Assembly: GCF_037300705.1 (NCBI RefSeq)
Contig: NZ_CP147776.1
Location: 682,001 to 746,000, forward strand
Direction of reading: 5' to 3'
DNA: 64,000 nt
DNA from: Massilia sp. W12
GTDB lineage: Bacteria > Pseudomonadota > Gammaproteobacteria > Burkholderiales > Burkholderiaceae_D
The position numbers and the translations under genes are program-made. Under the pieces are notes generated by a model, which was not told where the DNA came from, searched no databases, and saw nothing but the letters and a program-made list of their open reading frames with translations. Each line of letters starts with the position of its first letter. Positions within the stretch are counted from its first letter, which is position 1. Positions 51,207 through 60,315 of the stretch are shown in pieces.

Positions 51207-53285
51207 ATGCCTCATGACCAGGTGTCTTGTGTGTCCAGCGATGCCCGGCTTGCGCCGGATGCGATGCTGCGCACCATGCTTGACCTGAGTGAAGAGGCGA
51301 TGCTGGTGATGCAGGGCGGGCGTATCCTGGCGTGCAATGTGGCGGCGGTGAATCTGTTGCAAATGGCGCAGCAGGATTTGTGCGGCATGTCTTTGGTGCG
51401 CCTGCTGGCCGCCTGTCCGGAGCAGGTCGGGGCCGCCTGCAGCGCTTTGCTGGAGCGTCTGGCCTTGCCGCCGCAAGAGCGCGAAGTCATTGAAGGCTGG
51501 TTGCAACCCGGCAAAAGCGCGCCATTTCTGGCGGAAATCATCAAAAAACCCTGGCCCCAGGATGAAAAAGGCTGGTATGTGTTGCTGTTGCGCAACGTCA
51601 GCGCCCAGCGCCGCGTCGAGCAGGCATTGCAGGATAAAACCGTGGTCTTGCAATCTTTGCTGGATAACTTCCCAGGCGGCGTGTCCTTGATCGACAAAGA
51701 TCTGCGTTTCGTGGTGTGGAATCGCGGCTTGCTCGATATGTTTGAATTCAGCGAAGAGCAGTTCCAGCCTGATAACCCGCCCAGTTTGCCGGATCTTTAC
51801 CGCTTCAATATTGCGCGCGGCGAATATGGTGAGGTGAGCGATCCGGAAGCCCTGCTGGAACAAATGATTGAGCGCGCGCGCCGTTTTGAAGCGCATTTGT
51901 TTGAGCGCACGCGCAACAACGGCGCGGTGCTGGAGATCCGGGGCGCGCCGATTGTGCATGGCGATAAGGGCGGCTTTGTCACCACCTACCTGGATGTTTC
52001 CGCGCGCCATGTGATGGCGGAAAAATTGCGCCGCCAATCCGTGCTGTTGCAAGCGGTATTGGAAAATCTGCCGCAGGGCATCTGTGTGTTTGATGAAAAA
52101 TTGCGCGTTGAATTATGGAATTCGACTCTGGCGCATATGTTGGGCTTGCCGCAGGAATCATTTGTGCGTGGGGTGGAATTTGAAACCCTGTTGCGTTTGA
52201 TGGCGGCGCGCGGCGATGGCGAATCGCCTGAAACCGAGCGCGAAATCATGGCGCGCATGAACCAGATCCGGTCTTTCCGCGAACACCGTTACGAGCGCAC
52301 CAGCAAGAGCGGCAGCACGCATCTGGTGCAGGGCAAGCCGGTTTCGATTGATGGCAAGCTGGCGGTTTTCATCACGACGCTGACCGATATCACCGACCGC
52401 AAACAAGCTGAATTGGCGCAGTGCGAAAGCAATGCCCAGCTGGCGCGCTTAGTCAAAGAATTGCAGGAAACCCGCGCCGATCTGGTGCGTAGTGAAAAAT
52501 TGGCGGCGCTCGGGGCGTTGGTGGCCGGGGTGGCGCATGAATTGAATACCCCCTTGGGCAACAGTTTGCTGATGGCCAGCGCGCTGCAGGATGCGACCGG
52601 CATGATACGCGGGCGGCTGGAAGCCGGCGGCGTGGCGCGCACCGATCTTTCGGTTTATCTGGAAGAGGCGGCGGACGCCAGCGCCTTGATTTTACGCAAT
52701 CTGGGCACAGCGGCGGAATTGATCATCCGCTTTAAACAAATTGCGATTGATCAGGCCGGCGCCGAGCGCGGCGTTTTCAAATTGGCTGCGCTGGCGCAGG
52801 ATACGATTGATTTGCTGCAGGAAAAAATCGATCAGTGCGGGCATGAGGTGGTGATTGATATCGATGGCGCAATCGAAATGGACAGCTTCCCCGGCCCGCT
52901 GGAGCAGGTGATCGCCAATCTGGTCAATAATTCGCTGCTGCATGCCTATGAGGGGCGGCGCGGCGGACATATGCGCTTGTCGGCGCGCTTGTTGCCGGCG
53001 CGCGCCGCCAGAGGCCCCGGCGCAGCGCTGGAAAAACCATCGCCGCGCGTCTTGCTGGAGTTCCATGACGATGGTTGCGGCATTGCGCCGGACATCCAAA
53101 ACCGTATTTTCGATCCTTTTTTCACCACCAAAGTGGGGCGCGGCGGCACCGGCCTGGGCTTGTCGATTTCGTATAACATCATCACCTCGCTGCTGGGCGG
53201 GCAGGTCAGTGTGCACAGCTCAAGCGGGCGCGGCGCCAGTTTTCTGCTGGATTTGCCGCTGATTGCGCCGCCGCAGGCGGATTGA
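51207..53285 (+). CDS. Soluble multi-PAS sensor histidine kinase
   Basis: A 692-residue kinase with no membrane helix or signal peptide. PAS-like domains occur at about 15-140, 145-280 (NFPGGVSLIDKDLRFVVWNR) and 285-400 (NLPQGICVFDEKLRVELWNS); the last two are alike, PAS_7 type. A coiled coil follows, then the dimerisation H-box VAGVAHELNTPLGN with His444. The ATPase has N box VIANLVNNSLLHAY, G1 FHDDGCGIAPD, F box FDPFFTTK and G2 GGTGLGLSISYNI. It probably senses a cytoplasmic signal or cofactor. No response regulator gene is adjacent. Convergent with the dgoK-like gene, 9 nt apart. Confidence 0.9.
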   Translation: MPHDQVSCVSSDARLAPDAMLRTMLDLSEEAMLVMQGGRILACNVAAVNLLQMAQQDLCGMSLVRLLAACPEQVGAACSALLERLALPPQEREVIEGWLQPGKSAPFLAEIIKKPWPQDEKGWYVLLLRNVSAQRRVEQALQDKTVVLQSLLDNFPGGVSLIDKDLRFVVWNRGLLDMFEFSEEQFQPDNPPSLPDLYRFNIARGEYGEVSDPEALLEQMIERARRFEAHLFERTRNNGAVLEIRGAPIVHGDKGGFVTTYLDVSARHVMAEKLRRQSVLLQAVLENLPQGICVFDEKLRVELWNSTLAHMLGLPQESFVRGVEFETLLRLMAARGDGESPETEREIMARMNQIRSFREHRYERTSKSGSTHLVQGKPVSIDGKLAVFITTLTDITDRKQAELAQCESNAQLARLVKELQETRADLVRSEKLAALGALVAGVAHELNTPLGNSLLMASALQDATGMIRGRLEAGGVARTDLSVYLEEAADASALILRNLGTAAELIIRFKQIAIDQAGAERGVFKLAALAQDTIDLLQEKIDQCGHEVVIDIDGAIEMDSFPGPLEQVIANLVNNSLLHAYEGRRGGHMRLSARLLPARAARGPGAALEKPSPRVLLEFHDDGCGIAPDIQNRIFDPFFTTKVGRGGTGLGLSISYNIITSLLGGQVSVHSSSGRGASFLLDLPLIAPPQAD

Positions 53286-53294
53286 CGCGCAGTA

Positions 53295-54242
53295 TTATGC
53301 CGCCGCCTTGTCCTGGCCTGGCGGCAGGCCGGCGAGGGCGCGCAAAGCGCTCAAGTACAATTGTTCCGGATCCCAGTGTTGATGTCTGATGCCAAAAAAA
53401 TCCAATGCTTGCGCATAACGCTGGGCCAGATGCATATCGGCGATGATGTGCACAGCGGGCGGATGTTTTCCGGCCCCCATGCGCCGCTGCATATCATGCA
53501 ATTCGGCCCCGATCAGCAGGCCGGACAGATACGAGGCGGCATGCAAGGCCGGCATGTGATCTGTCACCACCAGCGCGCGGCAGGTGAAGATTTCATGCGT
53601 CAGCGCGGCGGCCTCGCTGCCAGCACGCCGCAAGCCGGCTTCAAAGCGTCCCTGGTCGTGCTGACGCATAATGGTCAGGCTGGCGAGTGAGCCTTGCCGT
53701 CCGAGCAAATCATATAATTCGCCCGTCATATAACTTTCCAGCTCGCGCACCGCGCCGTATTCAAGCCGCACCCATTTGCTGTGCCAGCCCGGCAGCACCA
53801 CCCAGCCATGTCCTGCGCCTTGCAGTGCGGCGCCGTACAGCAATGTCTCTTCGCCGCGCATCACATCCGGCAAACCGCTCTCATCGGTGTAGCAGACGCC
53901 GGGCACAATGCGGCAGCGGGTTTGCGCCAGTTCACGGCGCTTGAGTTTGACTTCACATAACCCTTGTCCGAGCATGGATAAATCCTGTCCCGCGCGCAGA
54001 TAGGGGGTTTCCAGCCAGCCTTCGCGACTGCCTGCCATGCCGGAAATCAAGACATCCGCATGCCGCAAGGCCCACATGTCCATCAATTCGAGCAGCGCTT
54101 CTTCAAACTCGGATTCGCGCGATAAATCGCCTTTGTCATCCAGGTGTTGGCCCAGCATCTGGCCATGTTTGTCGAGCAGCCAGGCGCGCCGGTTGCGTTT
54201 GCCCCAGTCAATGCCGATCACGGGTGTGTATCCGGGATTCAT
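53295..54242 (-). CDS. 2-dehydro-3-deoxygalactonokinase-like sugar kinase (DgoK family)
   Basis: A 315-residue ASKHA-type kinase. The N-terminal phosphate-1 motif reads VIGIDWGKRNRRAWLLDKHG, similar to the DWGTTNLRAW of DgoK, and the later VVLPGWHSKWVRLE corresponds to the LPGTHSKW signature with Trp in place of Thr. DgoK phosphorylates 2-keto-3-deoxygalactonate in galactonate breakdown. The usual partner genes (dgoA, dgoD) are absent from the window, so both activity and pathway are uncertain, and the changed motif residues add doubt. GGAG precedes the ATG. Confidence 0.75.
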   Translation of the reverse strand: MNPGYTPVIGIDWGKRNRRAWLLDKHGQMLGQHLDDKGDLSRESEFEEALLELMDMWALRHADVLISGMAGSREGWLETPYLRAGQDLSMLGQGLCEVKLKRRELAQTRCRIVPGVCYTDESGLPDVMRGEETLLYGAALQGAGHGWVVLPGWHSKWVRLEYGAVRELESYMTGELYDLLGRQGSLASLTIMRQHDQGRFEAGLRRAGSEAAALTHEIFTCRALVVTDHMPALHAASYLSGLLIGAELHDMQRRMGAGKHPPAVHIIADMHLAQRYAQALDFFGIRHQHWDPEQLYLSALRALAGLPPGQDKAAA

Positions 54243-54367
54243 TCTCTCTCCTGACGGGCGTATGAGGACAGCCCGATTGTTATCGATATGACAATCAATT
54301 GTACGGAGAATGCTGCGCGCCGGCAGCTGGGGATACTACGTAGCCGGCGCTGCAGCGTGGCGGGGCT

Positions 54368-54562
54368 TCAGTGTTGGGCGGGGCCGGGCGGGGCGGCTTC
54401 GGGATCGGCTTCCTGAGCGGTTTTGCTGATCCGGTATTCTTCATTGGCCCAGGCGCCAAGGTCGGCCAGTTTGCAGCGTTCGCTGCAGAAGGGGCGCCAG
54501 GGGGAATCGCTGCTCCACACCACGGATGCGGCGCAGCGGGGACAATTGACAGTGGTGGGCAT
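54368..54562 (-). CDS. yacG: DNA gyrase inhibitor YacG
   Basis: A 64-residue zinc protein. Ligands Cys7, Cys10, Cys26 and Cys30 lie in NCPRCAASV and [19 protein letters not shown]. coli YacG binds GyrB and inhibits gyrase. It is the last gene of the pilBCD-coaE-zapD-yacG run, 13 nt after zapD. Confidence 0.95.
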   Translation of the reverse strand: MPTTVNCPRCAASVVWSSDSPWRPFCSERCKLADLGAWANEEYRISKTAQEADPEAAPPGPAQH

Positions 54563-54575
54563 GGCTTGAAATCAA

Positions 54576-55331
54576 TCAGAAATTACACAGTGTGAGTTGA
54601 AACGGGACATCATCTTCCAGCGGGCGCGGTTTCATATCGCCATCCTGGGAGGTGAAGCGCACCCACAGCATATATTTATTGGCGGAGATTTCAGGAATCG
54701 CACCCAATCCGCCATCCAGCGTCAGGCGCAGCATCTGATATACCTTGCCTTGCAGCATTTGTTGATAGCTGCCGGCATGCGCAATCATTTTCACCGGGCC
54801 GCCGGAGTCGCGCAGCAGGCGCAACACCAGACAGAGCGCATCAAACAGCGGCAACAGCGGTGCGAACCAGTGCGCGATGTCCCTGTAACGCGCTTCGGCG
54901 CTGTGCTGCTGCCAGGCGTGATAGGACGGCAGGTCAAATTCACATGCGCCGCCGGGGATGATGGTGCGGCCCCGGATGCTCATCAGCCATTCATTGTCGC
55001 GCACATTCTGGCCGATTTTGCCTTGTGCGGTGGAAAGTGCTGCGGTGGCGCGGTCAAGCTCATCCAGGATGGCGTTGAGCGCATCCACTTGCACATTCGG
55101 ATTGGATTTGTAACCCATCAGACTTTGTCTTTGTCTTTCGAGTTCTTGCAGCAAATCCGATTTCAAATCGGCGCGACCAGCCACTTCGAGCATCTCGAAG
55201 ATGGTGGATAAGGCAACATGGTGTTGCAGTGGATGTTCTTGATGCAAAAAGAACTGGAATTTCTCGTACAGGTCTTCCAACCGCAACAACGTGCGTATCC
55301 GCTCGTTGAAAGGGTATTCGTAGACAATCAA
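54576..55331 (-). CDS. zapD: Cell division protein ZapD
   Basis: A 251-residue FtsZ-bundling protein of the early divisome. The N-terminus ([20 protein letters not shown]) and the C-terminal [20 protein letters not shown] are typical. The start codon that gives this N-terminus is TTG; AAAGGGA lies upstream. It follows coaE after 134 nt and precedes yacG, the common proteobacterial order. Confidence 0.94.
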   Translation of the reverse strand: MIVYEYPFNERIRTLLRLEDLYEKFQFFLHQEHPLQHHVALSTIFEMLEVAGRADLKSDLLQELERQRQSLMGYKSNPNVQVDALNAILDELDRATAALSTAQGKIGQNVRDNEWLMSIRGRTIIPGGACEFDLPSYHAWQQHSAEARYRDIAHWFAPLLPLFDALCLVLRLLRDSGGPVKMIAHAGSYQQMLQGKVYQMLRLTLDGGLGAIPEISANKYMLWVRFTSQDGDMKPRPLEDDVPFQLTLCNF

Positions 55332-55465
55332 AATGACATCCCTTTAAGGTGGGGGCAAAGAATCTCATGATTCTGAACGAATCTGCGCAAAATTACAAAT
55401 GTCCTCCACACTCTGCACGCATTTTCCTGTGCAAAGCACGGAAGCGCGCCGGATTTTCTGTTAAT

Positions 55466-56077
55466 TCATATTGTTTTGGCAAGTTCCAGATAGCGTTGAT
55501 GCAGCAGCGCAACTTGCGATGGCAAATTTTCCGGGCCTGCGCTGTTGTCGATCACGTCATCGGCGGCGGCCAAGCGCGCCTGCCGGCTGGCTTGCGCCGC
55601 CATAATGGCCAGTACTTGTTCGCGGCTGAACGCATTGCGCGCCATCACGCGTTCGATTTGCTGCGCTTCACTGCAATCCACCACCAGTACGCGGTGCAGC
55701 TTTTGGCGCCAGTGGCCGGATTCGACTAAAAGCGGAATCGCGAACATCAGATAGGGGCCGCTGGCCGCTTCGGCGCAGGTTTGCGCCGCTTGCTGGATCA
55801 ATGGGTGCAGGATTTGCTGCAACTTTTCACGCGCGTCGGTTTGTGCAAATGCTTGCGCACGCATACGCGCACGATCCAGTGCGCCGTCCGCTTGCATAAA
55901 TTGCGGGCCGAATGCCGCCACAATCGCCGGCATCGCGGCGCCGCCCGGCGCTGTCAGCTGGTGCGCCAGAATATCGGTGTCGATCACCGGCACGCCCAAT
56001 TCTTCAAACAGACGCGTGACGCTGCTCTTGCCGCTGCCGATGCCGCCGCTGACGCCTACTGTGAAACGCGGCGCCAT
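55466..56077 (-). CDS. coaE: Dephospho-CoA kinase
   Basis: A 203-residue enzyme for the last step of coenzyme A synthesis. P loop GVSGGIGSGKSSVTRLF at the N-terminus, substrate motif IDTDILAHQLT, and DCSEAQQIERVMARN later. The ATG at 56077 overlaps the pilD stop (TGATG); a GTG one codon earlier is an alternative. Confidence 0.95.
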   Translation of the reverse strand: MAPRFTVGVSGGIGSGKSSVTRLFEELGVPVIDTDILAHQLTAPGGAAMPAIVAAFGPQFMQADGALDRARMRAQAFAQTDAREKLQQILHPLIQQAAQTCAEAASGPYLMFAIPLLVESGHWRQKLHRVLVVDCSEAQQIERVMARNAFSREQVLAIMAAQASRQARLAAADDVIDNSAGPENLPSQVALLHQRYLELAKTI

Positions 56078-57006
56078 CACATGCTCAGTAAATTCAGAAT
56101 GGCGGGGCGGTACAGCATATAAATCAAGCCTGCTGCCGCCAGATACGGGCCAAATGGCATTTGCCCCTTGTCTGGACGGCGATCAATCAGGTTGGCGATG
56201 ACAAAACCGAAAATCCCGACGACAGAGGACATTAATATGATGGGGATCAGGGATTGCCAGCCAAACCAGGCGCCCAGCGCAGCCAGCAGCTTGAAGTCGC
56301 CATTGCCCATGCCTTGCTTCTTTAATATCAACTCAAACAGGTAGTTTACCGTCCATAAAGACATGTAGCCGATCACGGCCCCGAGCACGGCGTTGGGCAG
56401 GCTGACCAGACCGGTGATCATATTGATCAGCAAGCCGCTCCATAACAAGAGATAGCTCAAGTCATCGGGAATTTCTTTGATATCGATATCAATAAACGTG
56501 ATCGGGATCAGTAAAAACAGAAACAGCAGCGCGCCCAGACCATACCATCCGGTGCCAAAGCGCCAAGCCAGCAAGGCCGCCAACAAACCTGTCAGCAGTT
56601 CGACGGCAGGATAGCGGACAGATATCGGCGCTTTGCAGGCGCTGCATTTGCCGCGCAGAAAAAGCCAGCTTATAACCGGAATATTTTCCAGCGGGGTGAT
56701 TTTGTGGCCGCAATGCGGGCAGGCTGAGCGCGGCACGATCCAGTCGTAACGGTCTGTGTGCGGCAGTGGCAGCGCTTCTTTGGACGCCGGCTGGCCGCAG
56801 TGACTGCAATCCTGGCGCAAACCCTGCAGCGCGCTGTCTGGTTTGAGATGGTTAAGCTGATCCACCACATAGTTATCAAACTCGCGTTGCCACATACGCG
56901 GCATGCGGTGGATTAACACATTCAAAAAACTGCCGATCATCAAACCAAACAGCAGCGCCAGCATGGCTGGCCCGATACTGCCAGGCGGGGCGAACAAAAA
57001 TTCCAT
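56077..57006 (-). CDS. pilD: Prepilin peptidase/N-methyltransferase PilD
   Basis: A 309-residue inner-membrane aspartic protease that cleaves and methylates type IV prepilins. N-terminal GSFLNVLIHRMPRMW and three CxxC pairs (CSHC, CPHC, CSAC) mark the cytoplasmic zinc loop. Catalytic aspartates lie in FIDIDIKEIPDDL and GMGNGDFKLLAALGAW. Eight hydrophobic helices. Starts 1 nt after the pilC stop in an operon-like row. Confidence 0.95.
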   Translation of the reverse strand: MEFLFAPPGSIGPAMLALLFGLMIGSFLNVLIHRMPRMWQREFDNYVVDQLNHLKPDSALQGLRQDCSHCGQPASKEALPLPHTDRYDWIVPRSACPHCGHKITPLENIPVISWLFLRGKCSACKAPISVRYPAVELLTGLLAALLAWRFGTGWYGLGALLFLFLLIPITFIDIDIKEIPDDLSYLLLWSGLLINMITGLVSLPNAVLGAVIGYMSLWTVNYLFELILKKQGMGNGDFKLLAALGAWFGWQSLIPIILMSSVVGIFGFVIANLIDRRPDKGQMPFGPYLAAAGLIYMLYRPAILNLLSM

Positions 57007-57007
57007 A

Positions 57008-58234
57008 TCAGACCACAGAACCGAGTTTGAAAATCGGCAGATACATCGCTACCACCAGGCCGCCAATCAAGCCGCCCAGAATCACCATGATCATCGGTTC
57101 CATCAAAGATGACAGCGAAGCCACCGCGTCATCCACTTCCTCTTCATAGAAGTCGGCCACTTTGCCAAGCATGGAGTCGAGTGCGCCCGATTCTTCGCCA
57201 ATCGCCACCATCTGCGTCACCATGGAGGGGAACACATCGGCATTTTGCATCGCTACGGTCAGGCTGGTGCCCGTGCTGACCTCGCTTTGAATTTTCTTGG
57301 TGGCATCAAGATAGACGGCATTGCCGGACGCGCCGCCCACCGAATCCAGTGAGTCAACCAGCGGTACGCCGGCGGCGAACATGGTGGCCAGGGTGCGTGT
57401 CCAGCGTGCAATAGTGGCTTTGCGCACCACATCGCCAAACACCGGCACTTGCAGCAACAGGCGGTCCATGGCTCTTTGCATTTGCAATGAGCGTCGCCAA
57501 CTCTGGAAGAACATGTACAGACCTGCGAAGATGGAGCCGAAAATGATGTACCAGTACTTCACGACAAAGTCAGAAATCGTGATCACGAATACCGTGGGGG
57601 CGGGCAAGTCGGCGCCGAAGTTTTTAAACACATCTTTAAACGCCGGCACCACCCAGATCATGATCACTGAGGTCACCACAAAAGCCACGGCCAGAATCGA
57701 GACCGGATAGAACAGGGCGGATTTGATCTTGGCCTTGATGGCCAGGGTTTTTTCCTTGTACACAGCAAGCCGGGTCAGCAGATCTTCCAGAATACCGGCC
57801 TGTTCGCCAGCCCCGACCAGATTGCAAAACAGCGCATCGAAATACAAAGGATATTTGCGGAAAGCCTGGCTCATGCTGGTGCCGGTTTCAATATCCGCGC
57901 GCAAGTCCAGAATCAATTTCGCCACTGAAGGGTTGGCGTGGCCGCGTCCGACGATATCAAAGGCTTGCAACAGCGGAACGCCCGATTTCATCATTGTCGC
58001 CAATTGGCGGGTGAACAGGGTGATGTCTTTATCGGTGATTTTTTTGCCGCTCTTGAAACTCTTTTTCTTGATGCTGGTGACCATGATGCCCTGCTTGCGC
58101 AGGGTGACATTGACCACGGCTTCGCCGCCGGCGCGCATTTCGCCTTTGACTTTTTTGCCGGTCTTGTCTTTGCCTTCCCAGGCGAAAATCTGTTCTTTCA
58201 CGCCTGCCAGGGATTTGCCTGCCGAGGTTGCCAT
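57008..58234 (-). CDS. pilC: Type IV pilus inner-membrane platform protein PilC
   Basis: A 408-residue GspF-family protein that couples the pilus motor to assembly. It has two repeated T2SSF domains, the first near FTRQLATMMKSGVPLLQAFD and the second near WTRTLATMFAAGVPLVDSLD, with three to four membrane helices (VSILAVAFVVTSVIMIWVVP). The N-terminus FAWEGKDKTGKKVKGEM is typical. Normal length. Confidence 0.95.
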   Translation of the reverse strand: MATSAGKSLAGVKEQIFAWEGKDKTGKKVKGEMRAGGEAVVNVTLRKQGIMVTSIKKKSFKSGKKITDKDITLFTRQLATMMKSGVPLLQAFDIVGRGHANPSVAKLILDLRADIETGTSMSQAFRKYPLYFDALFCNLVGAGEQAGILEDLLTRLAVYKEKTLAIKAKIKSALFYPVSILAVAFVVTSVIMIWVVPAFKDVFKNFGADLPAPTVFVITISDFVVKYWYIIFGSIFAGLYMFFQSWRRSLQMQRAMDRLLLQVPVFGDVVRKATIARWTRTLATMFAAGVPLVDSLDSVGGASGNAVYLDATKKIQSEVSTGTSLTVAMQNADVFPSMVTQMVAIGEESGALDSMLGKVADFYEEEVDDAVASLSSLMEPMIMVILGGLIGGLVVAMYLPIFKLGSVV

Positions 58235-58247
58235 CTTCCGTCTCCTG

Positions 58248-59987
58248 TTATTCGTTGGTGCAGCCCAGCACTTCTTCCAGGCTGGTGACGCCGCTTCTTA
58301 CTTTAACCAAACCGGCCTGGCGCAGTGAGCGCACGCCTTCCGCTTCGGATTGCTGGGCGATATCCATCGCCGTACCGCCAGTCAGAATCAGCTTTTCAAT
58401 TGCTTCGGTGATTGGCATGATCTGATAAATGCCAACCCGGCCCTTATAGCCCAAACCATTACAGCGTTCGCAGCCGACCGGTTCATAGGGCTGCCAGCTG
58501 CCATCCACCTCTTCTTCTTTAAAGCCCGCCGCCAGCAGAATTTCCGGCAACACTTCGACCTGCTTTTTGCAGGTGCACAGACGGCGCGCCAGACGTTGCG
58601 CGGTGATCAGAATGATGGAGGAGGCGATATTGAAAGGCGCCACCCCCATATTCATCAGGCGCACCAGGGTTGACGGCGCGTCATTCGTGTGCAGGGTGGA
58701 AAACACCATATGGCCGGTTTGCGCCGCTTTAATCGCAATATCCGCAGTTTCCAGATCGCGGATCTCACCCACCATGATCACGTCAGGATCCTGACGCAGG
58801 AAGGATTTGAGCGCAGCGGCGAAGGTCAAGCCGGCTTTATCATTCACATTCACCTGATTAATGCCGGGCAGGTTGATTTCCGCAGGGTCTTCTGCGGTTG
58901 AAATATTGATGCCGGGTTTGTTGATCACATTCAGGCAGGTGTACAGCGACACGGTTTTGCCTGAACCGGTCGGCCCGGTCACCAGCACCATGCCATACGG
59001 GCGTTCAATGGCATCCAGCAAAATGCGTTTTTGCTCCGGCTCATAGCCCAGCGCATCAATCCCCAACTGCGCCTGGGTGGCGTCAAGAATACGCATCACC
59101 GTTTTTTCGCCGAACAGGGTGGGCAGCGTGCTGACGCGGAAGTCGATGGATTTGGTGGCGGACAGGATCAACTTCATGCGGCCATCCTGCGGCACGCGTT
59201 TTTCCGAAATGTCCAGTTTCGACAACACTTTGATACGCGCCACCAGCTTTTCGCGGATCGACAGGGGCGGTTGCGCATGTTCGCGCAAGACGCCGTCGAC
59301 CCGCATGCGGATACGGTAAAACTTTTCGTATGGCTCGAAGTGAATATCGGATGCGCCCAGATTGATGGCATCCATCAAAATCTTATTCAGGAATTTAACG
59401 ATGGGGGCGTCATCAATGTCGCTGTTGGCGTTGCTGTCAGCCGCTGCCGCCGCTGCCGCCGCATCTTCCTCATCGCCAAAATTGATATCCTGCTCATCGC
59501 CCATCATTTCGCTGATGCTTTGCTCAGCGCTCTTACCCATCGCCACCAGAATTTGATTCAGCGCATCGTGTTGTACGATCACCGGCTCAACCGTGGATTC
59601 GGTTTGGAATTTGATTTGATCCAGGGCCTGGGTGTTGGTGGGGTCGGCGATGCCGACGGTGATTTTGTTGCCGCGTTTAGCCAGCGCCAGTACGCGTTGC
59701 GACTGCATTAATTTGGGATCAATCAGCTTTTGCGGCAGATTGGCCAGATTGACCGCCTGCAAATCCAGCATCGGGTAGCCGAATGTCTCAGAGCAAAATG
59801 CAGCCAGTGAACGGGAGTCGATTGCGCCGCTGCTCAGCAGAGTGTCTATGAAGGGGGTTTTTTCCGCGACCGCCTTCTTGTGCGCAGCATCAGCCTGCTG
59901 TGGCGTTAAGCGCCCTGCCTGAAGCAGCGCTCGCGCAAGGCCGGGCATGATCCCGCCTGAAGCTGGTGAAGGAGGAACTGCTGCCAT
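58248..59987 (-). CDS. pilB: Type IV pilus assembly ATPase PilB
   Basis: A 579-residue motor ATPase for pilus extension. N-terminal GspE domain (LARALLQAGRLTPQQADAAH), then Walker A GPTGSGKTVSLYTCL, Asp box DFRVSTLPTLFGEK, Walker B DPDVIMVGEIRD, His box GHMVFSTLHTND and a tetracysteine zinc motif (CTCKK and CERCNGLGYKGRVGI). An Ala-run (AAAAAAADSNANSDIDD) sits before the ATPase core. First gene of the pilB-C-D row; a TAAAAT lies about 180 nt upstream on the minus strand without a good -35. Confidence 0.96.
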   Translation of the reverse strand: MAAVPPSPASGGIMPGLARALLQAGRLTPQQADAAHKKAVAEKTPFIDTLLSSGAIDSRSLAAFCSETFGYPMLDLQAVNLANLPQKLIDPKLMQSQRVLALAKRGNKITVGIADPTNTQALDQIKFQTESTVEPVIVQHDALNQILVAMGKSAEQSISEMMGDEQDINFGDEEDAAAAAAAADSNANSDIDDAPIVKFLNKILMDAINLGASDIHFEPYEKFYRIRMRVDGVLREHAQPPLSIREKLVARIKVLSKLDISEKRVPQDGRMKLILSATKSIDFRVSTLPTLFGEKTVMRILDATQAQLGIDALGYEPEQKRILLDAIERPYGMVLVTGPTGSGKTVSLYTCLNVINKPGINISTAEDPAEINLPGINQVNVNDKAGLTFAAALKSFLRQDPDVIMVGEIRDLETADIAIKAAQTGHMVFSTLHTNDAPSTLVRLMNMGVAPFNIASSIILITAQRLARRLCTCKKQVEVLPEILLAAGFKEEEVDGSWQPYEPVGCERCNGLGYKGRVGIYQIMPITEAIEKLILTGGTAMDIAQQSEAEGVRSLRQAGLVKVRSGVTSLEEVLGCTNE

Positions 59988-60315
59988 GTTCAGTTTACCG
60001 GTTGGTTATTCATCTTGGTTTATGCAAGCCCGGGCTGCTCTGCGGTATAAGCTGCTTGCGGCAGTGAAATCCGGCTGCCCTGGCGCTCATTACGGCAGTG
60101 ACGCGCTTGTTCTACAGGGCCGGCAAACTTCCTCAGCTTGCAAGCCGCTTTCTTAAGCTTTGCATTTTAACCAAAAAAAAGCTGCAAAACGCTTGATCGC
60201 TTTATCCAAATCATGCCTTGGCCCCTCTGATTTGTAAAGGAATTGCTGGGAGTGTTGCAGAATCTTGCGCAGATTGCGGCATGCATAGTTTTTGCTGTAA
60301 TTGCAAGGAATTGGA
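59988..60315. other. Intergenic region between pilB and the CNNM-type gene
   Basis: 328 nt with no credible gene on either strand. It should contain the pilB promoter. An A8 tract is at about 60173-60180; I see no clear terminator for the CNNM-type gene and no -24/-12 promoter. Confidence 0.5.
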
